Part shown: positions 43,852 through 55,521 of the stretch, one piece after another
Numbering within the stretch: position 1 is the first letter of the stretch
Layout of the letters: each line of letters opens with the position of its first letter
The notes under the pieces: generated by a model
Databases searched by the model: none
Told to the model about the DNA's origin: nothing
The model's input: only the letters and a program-made list of their open reading frames with translations
Program-made: the position numbers and the translations under genes
From: Deinococcus sp. QL22
Lineage (GTDB): Bacteria; Deinococcota; Deinococci; Deinococcales; Deinococcaceae
Length of the DNA: 64,000 bases
Assembly: GCF_023370075.1 (NCBI RefSeq)
Contig: NZ_CP097149.1
Location: forward strand, 1,820,001 to 1,884,000
Direction of reading: 5' to 3'

Positions 43852-44112
43852 ATGACCGCCATTCTCCTCTTCATCGTGCTGCCCGTTCTCCTGATCGTGG
43901 CAGCTTTTTTTATTAGGCCACTGGTGCAGCGTGATAAGCAGTACGGCGACCCGTGGGGCGAGGGCCTGGCGGCGCGGGGCATCTTTGGCGGGCACGGCCT
44001 GACCCCCGATGAGCGCGTGCTGCCGGAAGAGACCGAACCCGTGACCTTTGATTTTGGCGGGCACAGAATTGATGGGCACAGAGCTGACGCGCACAGGGCC
44101 GACGACACATAA
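43852..44112 (+). CDS. Small single-span membrane protein of unknown function
   Basis: 86 residues: one hydrophobic N-terminal segment (4-21), then a polar tail ending in His/Asp/Arg repeats (GHRIDGHRADAHRADDT). No family is recognised. It starts 2 bases after the HxlR stop and is probably cotranscribed with it. The tail is low-complexity and could be artefactual drift. Confidence 0.55.
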   Translation: MTAILLFIVLPVLLIVAAFFIRPLVQRDKQYGDPWGEGLAARGIFGGHGLTPDERVLPEETEPVTFDFGGHRIDGHRADAHRADDT

Positions 44113-44193
44113 ACGCTCTCTAGATAAACGCTCCTTTACACTCCCGTCATGCTCGCCCATACAGCAGGGGGGCGCGGCGCTTAACCTGACCGC

Positions 44194-44742
44194 ATGAGTC
44201 TTAAAGACAGCTTTACGCCGGAAGAATGGTTCAAGGTCATGACCGCCCCCGGACGGGCTGGAGCAGTGATCGTGGCGGCCAGTCCCAGTGGGATCACGGG
44301 CATTGTGGCCGAAGCCCGCGCCATTGGCGACGCGATCCGCGAGCAAGTCAGCGGGCCGGGGCGCACGCCGCTGCTGGAAGCGATGGCAGCCGACCTGATG
44401 GGCAAGCCCACCGACCCGAAAACCATGCCCCAGCCAGACCGCGCCCGCAACATGGACGAGGCCCGCCAGCAAGGGCTGGAAGCTGTACGGCAGGCGATCT
44501 GGTTGGTCAGTGCCAAAGCCAGCCTAGAGGATTCTGTGGCCTACAAGAATCTTCTGATGACGGTGGCCCAGCGCACTGCCGAAGCTGCCAAAGAGGGCGG
44601 ATTCTTGGGCATCGGCGGCGAACTGGTGAATGACAAGGAACGCGCCGCACTGGCTGAATTGCGGGAGTTGCTGCGGCTGGATGAAGTCGCGCCTGCCGTC
44701 ACGCCCGCTATCAACCCGGATGGATCGGGCAACAGTCCCTAA
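44194..44742 (+). CDS. Conserved-looking hypothetical protein, 182 residues
   Basis: Mostly helical soluble protein beginning MSLKDSFTPEEWFKVMTAPGRAG, with a short hydrophobic Ala/Gly/Val stretch (20-37) that may be buried or membrane-associated. No domain is recognised. TAACCT six bases before the ATG marks a leaderless start, and codon use matches neighbours, so it is likely a real gene. It stands alone between the small membrane protein and a lipoprotein gene. Confidence 0.65.
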   Translation: MSLKDSFTPEEWFKVMTAPGRAGAVIVAASPSGITGIVAEARAIGDAIREQVSGPGRTPLLEAMAADLMGKPTDPKTMPQPDRARNMDEARQQGLEAVRQAIWLVSAKASLEDSVAYKNLLMTVAQRTAEAAKEGGFLGIGGELVNDKERAALAELRELLRLDEVAPAVTPAINPDGSGNSP

Positions 44743-44813
44743 AGGTCTGGTCAAGCCCACAACACTGCGTTTATCTCACGCCCATACCCCATGCCCGCGC
44801 TAGCCTGCCGCCT

Positions 44814-45221
44814 GTGATGTGGGTTCGGATAGGTGCGGTGGTACTGCTCTCGGTTGGACTGGTGGGGTGTCAGGATCGGCAGGCCCGCAGCGAGAATGCG
44901 CGGTTGGCAGCGCGACTTTCGGCGCTAGAGCAGCAAGTGAAAGCGTTGCGGCAGGCCCAGGCCAAGGCTCCTGCTGCCTCTACCCCAGAAGGATTTATGG
45001 CCCGCGCCGCCGCCCAGAACTGTGCCAACGACCTCGCACGCACGCTGGAAACCTTCCGGCGAGACAGCATCGACGGCATATATCCCACCCCTGCCCGCCT
45101 GATGCTGCCCGATTCCTGCATAGACCAGCGGGTGCAGTGGATTCGGCTCACGGCACAGGCCTACGCTTTTGCGCTGACAGATGAGGACGGCGGTGTGCTG
45201 GCGCGGGGCAGCGGGCCGTAA
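44814..45221 (+). CDS. Putative lipoprotein with coiled coil
   Basis: 135 residues. A signal segment with lipobox LVGC (cysteine near 19) is followed by a coiled coil (about 25-50, SENARLAARLSALEQQVKALRQ). A globular C-terminal part has a pair of cysteines (NCANDLART and DSCIDQR), possibly disulfide-bonded. The start is GTG at 44814 (TAGCCT seven bases upstream) or the next ATG at 44817. Function unknown. Confidence 0.65.
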   Translation: MMWVRIGAVVLLSVGLVGCQDRQARSENARLAARLSALEQQVKALRQAQAKAPAASTPEGFMARAAAQNCANDLARTLETFRRDSIDGIYPTPARLMLPDSCIDQRVQWIRLTAQAYAFALTDEDGGVLARGSGP

Positions 45222-45243
45222 GGTGGGCTCTTTCAGGCCGGAC

Positions 45244-45272
45244 TTGCCCCCGGCCTCTGCACCGTTTATACT
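45244..45272 (+). promoter_or_regulatory. Sigma-70 promoter of rplS
   Basis: TTGCCC, a 17-base spacer and TATACT. The transcript would have about 95 bases of leader, in contrast to the leaderless neighbours. Confidence 0.6.
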
Positions 45273-45334
45273 TCTAAAGTTTGGTCTGCCAGGATTGGCC
45301 GCCAGCGTAGGTTCATGAATGCCTCTGCCCGTAC

Positions 45335-45358
45335 AGCGGGACTGTGGGGCAGTCCGCT
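45335..45358 (+). promoter_or_regulatory. Hairpin in the rplS leader just before the ribosome binding site
   Basis: AGCGGGACTG and CAGTCCGCT form a 9-bp stem with one bulged G and a TGGGG loop, ending 5 bases before AAGGAG. It may be a translational control site for L19; this is inference from position only. Confidence 0.45.
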
Positions 45359-45374
45359 GACCGAAGGAGTTTTC

Positions 45375-45860
<486 letters not shown>

Positions 45861-45888
45861 ACCCAGCAAGTCTGAGCTTACTGCTCAA

Positions 45889-45920
45889 GCCGCTTTCCTT
45901 TCGGGGGAGGCGGTTTTTTT
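45889..45920 (+). terminator. Rho-independent terminator of rplS
   Basis: GCCGCTTTCC faces GGGGAGGCGG, with some G-T pairs, and runs into TTTTTTT. Confidence 0.85.
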
Positions 45921-45933
45921 GGCCTCTGCCCTG

Positions 45934-45966
45934 CACTGTGGCTCTACAACACTGTGGCTCTACAAT
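45934..45966 (+). repeat. Perfect 16-bp tandem duplication that contains a -10 element
   Basis: CACTGTGGCTCTACAA occurs at 45934-45949 and again at 45950-45965. With the next T, the second copy gives TACAAT seven bases before the ATG at 45974; the first copy gives TACAAC. The duplication therefore lies exactly over the promoter. Confidence 0.8.
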
Positions 45967-45973
45967 GCCCCGC

Positions 45974-46921
<948 letters not shown>

Positions 46922-46924
<3 letters not shown>

Positions 46925-47050
46925 TACCAAATTGCGATGATTCGTGAACATCATCCGAGCGAAGCGAGTGGCAACAAGTACGGACTGGCGGCGATGGACG
47001 AACATCTGGTGCTTTTGCGGATGTTCGGGAATCAGAGCAAGTTCGTATAA
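46922..47050. mobile_element. 129-bp MITE-like element with 22-bp imperfect terminal inverted repeats
   Basis: The ends 46922-46943 and 47029-47050 match as inverted repeats at 17 of 22 positions. Inside lie GAACATC (46946-46952) and GATGTTC (47020-47026), which extend the hairpin. There is no coding frame. The element begins at the TAA stop of the preceding gene and ends 78 bases before xpt. Confidence 0.6.
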
Positions 47051-47128
47051 GGGATCAGACGAGAAGGCAGGCGGCACAGTCTATCTTCTGTCCCGTCTGG
47101 CTGCCCCTCTGCCTGTAGGATTGCCCCT

Positions 47129-47710
47129 ATGCAAGCTCTCGTAGATGCTATCCGGGCACAAGGCGTCATCCTGCCGGGCGGATTCCTCAAGGTAGACGGA
47201 CTGGTCAACCACCAACTCTTGCCCGCCCTGACCCGTGAAATGGGCGAACATTTCGCTGCCTACTTTGCGCCCCTGAACCCCAATAAAATCCTGACCATCG
47301 AAGTCAGCGGCATCGCGCCCGCGCTGGCAACCTCGCTGGTGCTGGGCATTCCGATGGTGTACGCCCGCAAGAAAAAGCCCATCACCATGAAAGAGCCTGC
47401 GTACACGGCCCAGTCCATCAGCCGCACCAAAGGCGGCGTCGTAGACCTGTTCGTGTCCAGTGAGTTCCTGGGGCCAGATGACCGCGTGATCGTCATCGAT
47501 GATTTCCTGGCGTCGGGCGGCACGCTGCGCTCACTGAACACCATCATTGGGGCCAGCGGCGCAGAGTTGCTGGGCCTCGGCTGCGTCATCGAAAAGGGAT
47601 TCGAGGAAGGCCGCCTGAAGCTGGCCGACCTCAACATTCCGATTCATACGCTGGCGAACATTGTGCGTATGAGCGAGGCAGAAGGGATTGTGGTGGAGTT
47701 GGGGCAGTAG
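47129..47710 (+). CDS. xpt: Xanthine phosphoribosyltransferase
   Basis: 193 residues. The PRPP loop is [14 protein letters not shown], and the opening [29 protein letters not shown] is typical of Xpt. It salvages xanthine to XMP. TAGGAT seven bases before the ATG suggests a leaderless message. I see no purine riboswitch upstream, although such switches often precede xpt in Firmicutes. Confidence 0.95.
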   Translation: MQALVDAIRAQGVILPGGFLKVDGLVNHQLLPALTREMGEHFAAYFAPLNPNKILTIEVSGIAPALATSLVLGIPMVYARKKKPITMKEPAYTAQSISRTKGGVVDLFVSSEFLGPDDRVIVIDDFLASGGTLRSLNTIIGASGAELLGLGCVIEKGFEEGRLKLADLNIPIHTLANIVRMSEAEGIVVELGQ

Positions 47711-47727
47711 GCGCGGCTGGGGAGGGC

Positions 47728-47860
47728 GTCTAAAGGTCTAGGGTCTAAGTTGCTGGGCAGTGAAGTTACGGGTGGGCAGAGCTTCCAAAATCAACGTCCA
47801 ACACAGCCTTCGCATTTCTTAGACCCTCAGACCCTTGACTCTTAGATGTGACTCTTAGAT
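47728..47860. repeat. TAGACCC-arm repeat element, copy A
   Basis: The left arm GTCTAAAGGTCTAGGGTCTA (from 47728) faces TTAGACCCTCAGACCCTTGA and further units up to 47860. The core AAATCAACGTCCAACACAGC and its surroundings match the reverse complement of the element at 52571-52700 over about 75 bases (roughly three-quarters identical by eye). Confidence 0.75.
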
Positions 47861-47865
47861 GCCCT

Positions 47866-48402
47866 TCAACCGACCGCCAGCCGCTTCCAGTACAGCAAAG
47901 TCCCCGTCAGTCCGCCGTAGGGTTTGAGGGCAAAATCGGGTATTTCTCCGGCCAGCGTGTAGCCCATTTTTTCGTAGAGGCCCGCCGCGCCTCCGTCTGT
48001 GGCGGTATCCAGCACCAGTAAGGTTCGGCCCTGCTGTGCCGCCAACTGCTCGGCTTCTTGCAGGAGTGCCGTGGCAACGCCTTTTCCCCGGTGGCCCAGC
48101 CGGGTCATCATCTTGGCGATTTCGGCGCGGTGAGGCTGGTTGGGTGGAAAATCCAGCAGCAGCGTTACAGTGCCAACCAGTGTGCCGCCCTGCCAAGCGC
48201 CCAACACGATGCGTTCGCCCCGGCTTGCTGCGGCCAGCGATCCGGCCCAGAATTCGGCGGCAGCTTCGGGGGCCAGCGGGTGCATAAAGCTCACCGATTC
48301 TCCGTTGGCAACGGTTTGAATCAGCAGCGTGCACAGTTGCTCGGCGGTGTCTGGGTCAGTGTTCAGGGCACGAATCTGGAAGGGGAATGTGGGGTTCGTC
48401 AT
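47866..48402 (-). CDS. GNAT family N-acetyltransferase
   Basis: 178 residues. The acetyl-CoA loop is MMTRLGHRGKGVATALLQEAE, followed by LLVLDTATDGGAAGLYEKMGY. The substrate is unknown. Its ATG overlaps the stop region of the upstream XRE-cupin regulator gene, so the two form an operon and the regulator may control this enzyme. Confidence 0.9.
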   Translation of the reverse strand: MTNPTFPFQIRALNTDPDTAEQLCTLLIQTVANGESVSFMHPLAPEAAAEFWAGSLAAASRGERIVLGAWQGGTLVGTVTLLLDFPPNQPHRAEIAKMMTRLGHRGKGVATALLQEAEQLAAQQGRTLLVLDTATDGGAAGLYEKMGYTLAGEIPDFALKPYGGLTGTLLYWKRLAVG

Positions 48403-48403
48403 C

Positions 48404-48988
48404 TCAACTCCGGGCCAGCACCACGAGGTAGGTGCAGGGGTGGGCGGCGGGATTGCGGAAGGTCACGTCATGCGGCGGGCCGAAGGCGAGGCTGTCTCCG
48501 GGGGCCAGTTCGTGAAGCTCTGGCCCTTCCTGAACCGTCAACGCTCCGGCCTCCAGCAGCACCACCTGACGAATTCGGGCATAGGACGAAGCGGGCAAAT
48601 CGACGTGCTGGTGCGGCGGCAGCGTGACCCGCACCACTTCCAGCGGATGATCGGGGCGCATAAATACCTGTTGACGCTCGTAGCCTGAGCCGGGATCGCG
48701 CCAGCGGGGCTGATCGGCAGCCCGCACCAGGCGTCCGGTGTGGCCCTCAGCCCGCAGCAACAGCCCCGCCAACGTCAGGCCATACGCCCCCGCCAGGCGC
48801 ACCAGCGTTCCCGCCGTCGGACTCATCTCACCGCGTTCTATTTTGCTGATGCTGGCCTTGGACACGCCGGAATGCTGTGCCAGATCGGCCTGTGACCATC
48901 CCCGCGCTTCCCGCTCCAGCCGGATACAGTGGGCCAACTGCTCCCCCGCATCAGCCTGTGCCGCTGCATCGTCCAATATAAGAGTCAT
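48404..48988 (-). CDS. XRE family regulator with C-terminal cupin domain
   Basis: 194 residues. The HTH spans about 18-75 (REARGWSQADLAQHSGVSKASISKIERGEMSP), and a cupin domain about 115-190 (LPPHQHVDLPASSY, LAPGDSLAFGPPHDVTF). Regulators of this type sense small ligands through the cupin. TATACT lies six bases before the ATG (leaderless). It is cotranscribed with the downstream acetyltransferase gene. Confidence 0.92.
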   Translation of the reverse strand: MTLILDDAAAQADAGEQLAHCIRLEREARGWSQADLAQHSGVSKASISKIERGEMSPTAGTLVRLAGAYGLTLAGLLLRAEGHTGRLVRAADQPRWRDPGSGYERQQVFMRPDHPLEVVRVTLPPHQHVDLPASSYARIRQVVLLEAGALTVQEGPELHELAPGDSLAFGPPHDVTFRNPAAHPCTYLVVLARS

Positions 48989-49155
48989 GTGGATAGTATA
49001 GGAGATTTCAGGCCAAAGTTGGACAGGTCTGGCTCTGAGCTATGAACCTTGAACTGCCTCGCCCGTGCCGGAGGTCAACCGCTTTTGCTTTTACCGCTGA
49101 CTGTTCCCCGGATCCTAACGAGCGTTTGGATAGCTGCGTTTAGGTAGATTGGGGC

Positions 49156-50718
<1,563 letters not shown>

Positions 50719-50733
50719 GAGACTGAAAACCAA

Positions 50734-50777
50734 AAAGAAGCCAGCCTCAACCATTGCGATTTGGGGCTGGCTTCTTT
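50734..50777. terminator. Bidirectional terminator between carboxylase and CAP-domain genes
   Basis: AAAGAAGCCAGCC pairs with GGCTGGCTTCTTT (13 bp, perfect) around an 18-base loop. It has A and T tracts on both sides and so suits convergent genes. Confidence 0.8.
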
Positions 50778-50795
50778 GACTCTCAGGCAAACGCT

Positions 50796-51632
50796 TTAGC
50801 GCCGTCCGAAATCCTGCACCCAGTAATGGCCGTAGTTTCCGACCGCCGCGTAGCCCACGCCGAGTTCGGTAAAGCTGGCGTTCATGATGTTGCGGCAGTG
50901 ACCTTCGCTTTTTAGCCAGCCGTCCACTACGGCTTCGGGCGTGGTCTGTCCGGCGGCAATGTTTTCCCCAATGTTGCGCCAGGCGTACCCGGTGGCCGTA
51001 ATACGCTGAGCCATCGTGCGGCCATCCTGACTGGTGTGGCTGAAGTAGTTGCGGGCGGCCATATCAGCGGCGTGGCCCTGCGCGGCCTGCGTCAATTGGG
51101 CGTTGGCGGCTACAGGCGCGGCGGCGGAAAAGCTGGTGCTGCCGCAAGTGCGGGCCTGAGCGCGGGCGGCGTTGGTCAGGGTCAGCACGCGCTGGGCAAA
51201 AGTTCCGGTGGTGGGCGCGGGGGCCGGAGCGGGCGTGGTTCCAGCCGCCGTCACGGTCAGCGTGAAGTCTATAAACGCGCTGGGATTGGAGGAGAGCGCC
51301 GTGCGAATGGTGGTGCTTCCGGCTCCTGTGGCGGTCACGAGGCCCGTTTGAGACACGGTGGCGACAGCCGCATTGCCCGTCGTCCATGTCAGTTCGCCGG
51401 GTTGCGGGGCGCGGCCACTCACGGTCACGGTCAGTTGGCGGGTCTGCCCCACTACAAGGGTTCCGGCGCTGGCCTGTGCGTTCAGGCTGCCCGCAATCGC
51501 CGGAGCCTCAGCCGGAGGTGGCCCCGAATTGGGCGTAGTTCCACAGGCCGCCAGCGTGAGCGCAAGAAGAAGAAAAGCCGCCGGGGCAGCAGACGAGCGC
51601 AGGTGTTGGCCGAAAGGCAGAGGCTTGTGCAT
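50796..51632 (-). CDS. Secreted lipoprotein with Ig-like (BIG2) and CAP/SCP domains
   Basis: 278 residues. The lipobox is LAACGT (cysteine near 30); a BIG2-like module spans about 60-128 (LTWTTGNAAVATVSQTGLVTATGAGSTTI), and a Pro/Ala linker follows. A CAP domain lies at about 145-278, with ALTQAA..GHAADMAARNYFSHTSQDGRTMAQRI and RNIGENIAAGQTTPEAVVDGWLKSEGHCRNIMN. CAP proteins act outside the cell, possibly on the envelope; the biochemical role is open. The start is less certain than the domain content. Confidence 0.92.
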   Translation of the reverse strand: MHKPLPFGQHLRSSAAPAAFLLLALTLAACGTTPNSGPPPAEAPAIAGSLNAQASAGTLVVGQTRQLTVTVSGRAPQPGELTWTTGNAAVATVSQTGLVTATGAGSTTIRTALSSNPSAFIDFTLTVTAAGTTPAPAPAPTTGTFAQRVLTLTNAARAQARTCGSTSFSAAAPVAANAQLTQAAQGHAADMAARNYFSHTSQDGRTMAQRITATGYAWRNIGENIAAGQTTPEAVVDGWLKSEGHCRNIMNASFTELGVGYAAVGNYGHYWVQDFGRR

Positions 51633-51792
51633 GTGCTGCCATTAGAGTGTGCTCCTCCTGTTGCTGGCGTGAGGTTAAACCTCTCATCTCTCACATTCGC
51701 TCTAAGACCGTACAGTAGGCCAAGCATGTGACCTATGTGGAAAATCTGATCTTAAGGAAACGATACCTTTCTCATCTTGAAAGAACGATAGT

Positions 51793-52476
51793 TCACGGCA
51801 GGAGGGTGAAGGCGACGATTTTCGCATCCGGAAGATGAAGGGGTGAGGTGTCGGGCAGACTCACACGCACCTCTCCGCCCGACCCTGTGTCACCCGATAG
51901 TTGGGCAGCGGCATTCAGTAGGGGCGCGTCGGCGGCAGGATCGAGTGTGCCCCACAGATGCGCTGCGCCCTGGCCATTCAACTCGCGCCACAGCAGCGAC
52001 CCGATAGCTTCTCCGCCCGCGTAAGCCATCAGCAATACACTTGTGGGATCGCCTTCCAGCGGCCCTGCAAAATGACGGGCCAACGCTTCGGCCCATTCTG
52101 CCGCGCCGTAGCTTTCGGCCAGCACTCCCGCCCAAGTCGGCAGATGCAGCCGCGACACCTGCTCCACCACGATCACGCCGGGGTCAGGCACGGGCGCAAA
52201 CGTGCCTACACGCAGGCCCCCCACGTCCTCACCCGCCACCGCACTCACCGAGGTCACCAGCGGCGGCGCGTCTTGCCCCAGATGCCACGCCCGCACCAGT
52301 GGCAGCACATCGCCCGCATCTTCCGGCAAATAAGAGGTATTCAGCGCCAGCACATTGATTCCTGGCGTGTGCAGGGTCACGGCCCCACGGAAGTCTCGCC
52401 TGACCGTACAGAACGGCTCGAAGTAGGCCACGAGTTCGGCGAGAACGGGCGGCAACGTGGGGGCAGGGGAGGGCAT
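51793..52476 (-). CDS. Hypothetical protein, possible degenerate GNAT fold
   Basis: 227 residues. The C-terminal half (VLLMAYAGGEAIGSLLWRELNGQGAAHLWGTLDPAADAPLLNAA) resembles the beta-strand 4/5 part of acetyltransferases, but the acetyl-CoA loop is not clear. The N-terminal half is unassigned. TAGCCT six bases before the ATG supports the start and a leaderless message. Confidence 0.6.
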   Translation of the reverse strand: MPSPAPTLPPVLAELVAYFEPFCTVRRDFRGAVTLHTPGINVLALNTSYLPEDAGDVLPLVRAWHLGQDAPPLVTSVSAVAGEDVGGLRVGTFAPVPDPGVIVVEQVSRLHLPTWAGVLAESYGAAEWAEALARHFAGPLEGDPTSVLLMAYAGGEAIGSLLWRELNGQGAAHLWGTLDPAADAPLLNAAAQLSGDTGSGGEVRVSLPDTSPLHLPDAKIVAFTLLP

Positions 52477-52505
52477 GAGGGCAGGCTAGGGGCTAGGGGA
52501 CACGA

Positions 52506-52539
52506 AAAACAACCGCCGAGGTGCTGGGGCGGTTGTTTT
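52506..52539. terminator. Bidirectional terminator after the glutamate dehydrogenase gene
   Basis: AAAACAACCGCC and GGCGGTTGTTTT form a perfect 12-bp stem with a 10-base loop. On the minus strand it closes the gdh transcript after the repeat at 52571 and before the next gene. Confidence 0.75.
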
Positions 52540-52570
52540 GAATGGGGGATTCGGTTGAGATGCGGGGAAA

Positions 52571-52700
52571 GTCTAATAGTCTAGTGTCGAAGGGTCCAAG
52601 AAGGGCGAATGCTTTGCTGGACGTTGATTTCAAATACTCTGCCTACCTAAAAATCGCACTGCCCCAGCACCTTAGACCCTAGGCTTTTAGACCCTTAGAC
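52571..52700. repeat. TAGACCC-arm repeat element, copy B (inverted relative to copy A)
   Basis: The arms GTCTAATAGTCTAGTGTCGA (52571-52590) and CTTAGACCCTAGGCTTTTAG with ACCCTTAGAC (52671-52700) flank a core. The reverse complement of the core contains AAATCAACGTCCAGCAAAGC, matching copy A at 47728-47860. It is transcribed with the end of the gdh gene. Confidence 0.75.
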
Positions 52701-52717
52701 GCCTTCCCCCTCAAGCT

Positions 52718-54049
52718 TTACGGGTACAACCCGCGGAGTGCCCGCGCTTCCAGCACCCGTGTGCAGGCCACGATGTAGGCCGCCGTCCGCAGAGTCACAC
52801 CGTGTTTCTCCTTCACGTCCCAGAGGCTCAGGAAGGCTTCGCCCATGATTCGGTCGAGGCGCTTGTTGATCTCATCTTCTGTCCAGAAGAACGAGGAGAA
52901 ATCCTGTACCCACTCGAAGTAGGACACGGTGACGCCGCCCGCGTTGGCGAGTACGTCGGGCACGATGGTGATGCCGCGCTCGGCCAGCAGGTCGTCGGCG
53001 GCGGGCGTGGTGGGGCCGTTGGCACCCTCCACGATCAGCTTGGCCTTGATCCGTCCGGCGTTGGCGTCGGTAATCTGTTTTTCCAGCGCGGCGGGAATCA
53101 GCACGTCGCAGTCCACGTCCCAGAAGGCGTCGCGGGTCAGTTCGTCGGTATCGGCCAGGCCGGTGATCTTCCCCGTCTGTTTCAGGTGGGCGAAGGCCGT
53201 GCGCGGGTCAATTCCGCCGTCGCTGTAAATGGTTCCGGTCACGTCCTGAAGCGCGACTACTTTTGCGCCGTGATCGTGGAAGATGCGGGCGGCGGCCTCG
53301 CCCACGTTGCCGAAGCCCTGAATGGCGATGCGAGCGCCTTCCAAGCGGATGCCCAGCTTCTTGAGGGCTTCTGCGCCCGTGACGAACACGCCGCGTCCGG
53401 TGGCGTCGGCGCGGCCCAAAGAGCCACCCAGCGCCACAGGTTTGCCCGTCACCACGCCCGTCGCGGTGCGGCCCACGTTCATGGAATAGGTGTCCATCAT
53501 CCACGCCATCGTCTGCGGGTTGGTGTTCACGTCGGGGGCGGGGATGTCTTTTTCTGGCCCGATCACGAGGCCGATTTCGGTGGTGTAGCGCCGCGTCAGG
53601 CGTTCCAGTTCTCCGGTGCTGTACTTGCGCGGGTCGATGCGGATGCCGCCCTTGCCGCCGCCGTAGGGCAGGTTCACGGCGGCGTTTTTCACCGTCATCC
53701 ACGCGCTGAGGGCCATCACTTCACTCAGCGTCACGTCCTGGTGGTAGCGCACGCCACCTTTGGCCGGGCCGCGAGAAGTGTTGTGCTGCACGCGGTAACC
53801 CTCAAAGTGCGCTACCGTGCCGTCATCGAGGTGAATCGGCACGTCTACGACCAGAATGCGTTTTGGCCGCTTGAGGGTTTCGACCCAGTAGGCCAGCTTG
53901 CCCAGATACGGCGTGACCCGCTCCACCTGCTCCAGATAGATGGCGTAGGGGCCGAGGTCGTTGGAGTCGAGGTAGCTGGGAATGGCGTGGTGGCCGAGCT
54001 TGGACGTGTCCTGCGCGGCGGCGTTGGGGTTGGGTTCGGTGGTGGTCAT
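52718..54049 (-). CDS. Glutamate (Glu/Leu/Phe/Val family) dehydrogenase, catalytic-type paralogue
   Basis: 443 residues. It interconverts glutamate and 2-oxoglutarate. The substrate-site residues are intact: K97 (GPAKGGVR), K121 (MTVKNA), K133 (GGGKGG), D173 (PAPDVNT) and S376 ([10 protein letters not shown]); [12 protein letters not shown] is the cofactor site. GAGGAGG precedes the ATG at 54049; an in-frame extension to 54136 lies in repeat sequence. It is downstream of a second paralogue, as in Thermus, where GdhB is catalytic and GdhA regulatory. Confidence 0.94.
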   Translation of the reverse strand: MTTTEPNPNAAAQDTSKLGHHAIPSYLDSNDLGPYAIYLEQVERVTPYLGKLAYWVETLKRPKRILVVDVPIHLDDGTVAHFEGYRVQHNTSRGPAKGGVRYHQDVTLSEVMALSAWMTVKNAAVNLPYGGGKGGIRIDPRKYSTGELERLTRRYTTEIGLVIGPEKDIPAPDVNTNPQTMAWMMDTYSMNVGRTATGVVTGKPVALGGSLGRADATGRGVFVTGAEALKKLGIRLEGARIAIQGFGNVGEAAARIFHDHGAKVVALQDVTGTIYSDGGIDPRTAFAHLKQTGKITGLADTDELTRDAFWDVDCDVLIPAALEKQITDANAGRIKAKLIVEGANGPTTPAADDLLAERGITIVPDVLANAGGVTVSYFEWVQDFSSFFWTEDEINKRLDRIMGEAFLSLWDVKEKHGVTLRTAAYIVACTRVLEARALRGLYP

Positions 54050-54112
54050 GTGGTGGGAACCTCCTCTGGAGGGCGGATATGGGTTGTGGATTGTCGGGGG
54101 TAGTGAGTGGGA

Positions 54113-54173
54113 AGGGCAATCGCTTTGCTCATTCACCCCCTCCCCGGCCCTCCCCCCTCAAGGGAGAGGGAGC
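54113..54173. repeat. CT-rich dispersed repeat between the two dehydrogenase genes
   Basis: AAGGGCAATCGCTTTGCTCA, then TTCACCCCCTCCCCGGCCCT and CCCCCTCAAGGGAGAGGG. It matches the copy near 27214 and the reversed copy at 55983-56042. The CCCTC..GAGGG part forms a hairpin. Confidence 0.65.
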
Positions 54174-54230
54174 AAAACAGGAGATGAGGGGGGCTATCAG
54201 ACTCTTAGACCCTAGACCCTTGGACCAGGC

Positions 54231-54274
54231 CCAGAGCAATCAAGTCCAGAGCAATCAATTCCAGAGCAACCCAG
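54231..54274. repeat. 15-bp tandem repeat, about three units
   Basis: CCAGAGCAATCAAGT (54231-54245), CCAGAGCAATCAATT (54246-54260) and CCAGAGCAACCCAG (54261-54274). It lies immediately after the stop codon of the upstream dehydrogenase paralogue, next to a TAGACCC arm (54200-54226). Confidence 0.75.
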
Positions 54275-54276
54275 AC

Positions 54277-55521
54277 TCATGGATAAACCCCGCGCATCAC
54301 GCTGGCTTCGTGCAGCCTGTTCAGGGCCATCGCGTAAGCTGCCGTCCGCATATCGGTCTGGCGGGTTCGCATAAATTCCAGCACGCCGTCTACAGCCCGG
54401 TCTACGCGCTGGTCAATCGCTTCCTCAATCTCGGTTTCTGTCCAGAAGAAGTTGCTGGCGTCCTGCACCCATTCCAGATAGTTGACAATCAGGCCGCCAA
54501 TCGAGGCCACCAGATCGGGCAGCACGGTCACGCCCTGCGCCTTCAGGAAGCGTTCGGCTTCGGGCAGCACGGCGCGGTTGGTGGCTTCCACCACGTAGCG
54601 GGCGCGAACGGCGTGGGCGTTTCCGGCGTTCACGGCCCCGTAATCGTAGGCCAGCATCAGCACGTCTACGTCCAGCTCGATCACTTCGTCGGCGCTGATG
54701 TCGGTGGCAAAGCCCTGAACGCTGCCGTGCTGCTCGCGGTAAGCGGCGAGAGCTTCCAGATCCAGGCCGCCGCTGGCAAAGGTGCCGCCGTCCTGGTCGC
54801 TCACGGCGATCACCAGTGCGCCCTCTGCGGCGAGGGTGCGGGCGGCCTTGCGGCCCACGTCGCCAAAGCCGTACACGGCGGCGCGGGCGCGGTTCAGGCT
54901 CTCGCCCTGTTCTTTCAGCACGCGGCCCGCCACCAGTGCGGCGCTGCGGCCCCGTGCATCCTTGCTGGCGTAACTGCCACCCAGCGGAATGGGTTTGCCC
55001 ACCACGACGCCGCTCACGGTTTCACCCGTGTTCTCGCCGTAGGTGTCCAGAATCCACGCCATGACCTGCGCGTCGCTGCCCACGTCAGGAGCCAGGATGT
55101 CTTCATTCTTGCCGATCAGATCGACCAGTTCGCTGGTATAGCGGCGCGTCAGGCCTTCCAGTTCTCCGGGCGACAGTGTGGCCGGGTCAACGTTCACGCC
55201 GCCCTTTGCCCCGCCCAGAGGCAGGTCGGCCACCGCCGCTTTCAGGGTCATGATGGCGGCCAACACTTCGCATTCATGAGCATTCAGGCCCGCCTTAAAA
55301 CGGACGCCGCCCATGCTGGGGCCACGCGCCGTGCTGTGAACCGTGCGGTAGCCCCGGAACACGCGAATCTGGCCGTCGTCCATCCGAACGGGCAAATTCA
55401 CGCTCAGGGTGCGTTTGGGGTACTTGAAATAGGCCAACGACTGATCGCTGACCGCGCAGTAGGGCAGTGCATCCTGGAGTTGCTCCATGAGGCCCTGCCA
55501 ATTGAGTCCTGATGCCCTCAT
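54277..55521 (-). CDS. Glutamate dehydrogenase paralogue with altered substrate site (regulatory-subunit candidate)
   Basis: 414 residues, full-length family member. Of the residues that bind glutamate, the first lysine is M70 (GPSMGGVR) and the serine of the SYFEW motif is N347 ([10 protein letters not shown]). K94, K106 and D146 are kept, and [12 protein letters not shown] keeps the dinucleotide fold. Loss of two substrate contacts suggests a non-catalytic or allosteric partner of the downstream paralogue, comparable to Thermus GdhA. GGAG-like sequence precedes the ATG. The two genes are separated by 227 bases of repeats, so cotranscription is not certain. Confidence 0.88.
   Translation of the reverse strand: MRASGLNWQGLMEQLQDALPYCAVSDQSLAYFKYPKRTLSVNLPVRMDDGQIRVFRGYRTVHSTARGPSMGGVRFKAGLNAHECEVLAAIMTLKAAVADLPLGGAKGGVNVDPATLSPGELEGLTRRYTSELVDLIGKNEDILAPDVGSDAQVMAWILDTYGENTGETVSGVVVGKPIPLGGSYASKDARGRSAALVAGRVLKEQGESLNRARAAVYGFGDVGRKAARTLAAEGALVIAVSDQDGGTFASGGLDLEALAAYREQHGSVQGFATDISADEVIELDVDVLMLAYDYGAVNAGNAHAVRARYVVEATNRAVLPEAERFLKAQGVTVLPDLVASIGGLIVNYLEWVQDASNFFWTETEIEEAIDQRVDRAVDGVLEFMRTRQTDMRTAAYAMALNRLHEASVMRGVYP

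Noticed and set aside
46925..47128. Purine riboswitch before xpt
   Set aside because: No purine-aptamer core is visible; the structure there is the MITE-like inverted repeat.
52802..54103. 433-codon plus-strand frame opposite the glutamate dehydrogenase gene (and 54079-55512 opposite its paralogue)
   Set aside because: Both are antisense shadows with no recognisable domain; the minus-strand genes carry intact family signatures.
54231..54274. CRISPR-like short repeats
   Set aside because: Units are 15 bp, directly tandem without spacers, and no cas gene is present in the window.
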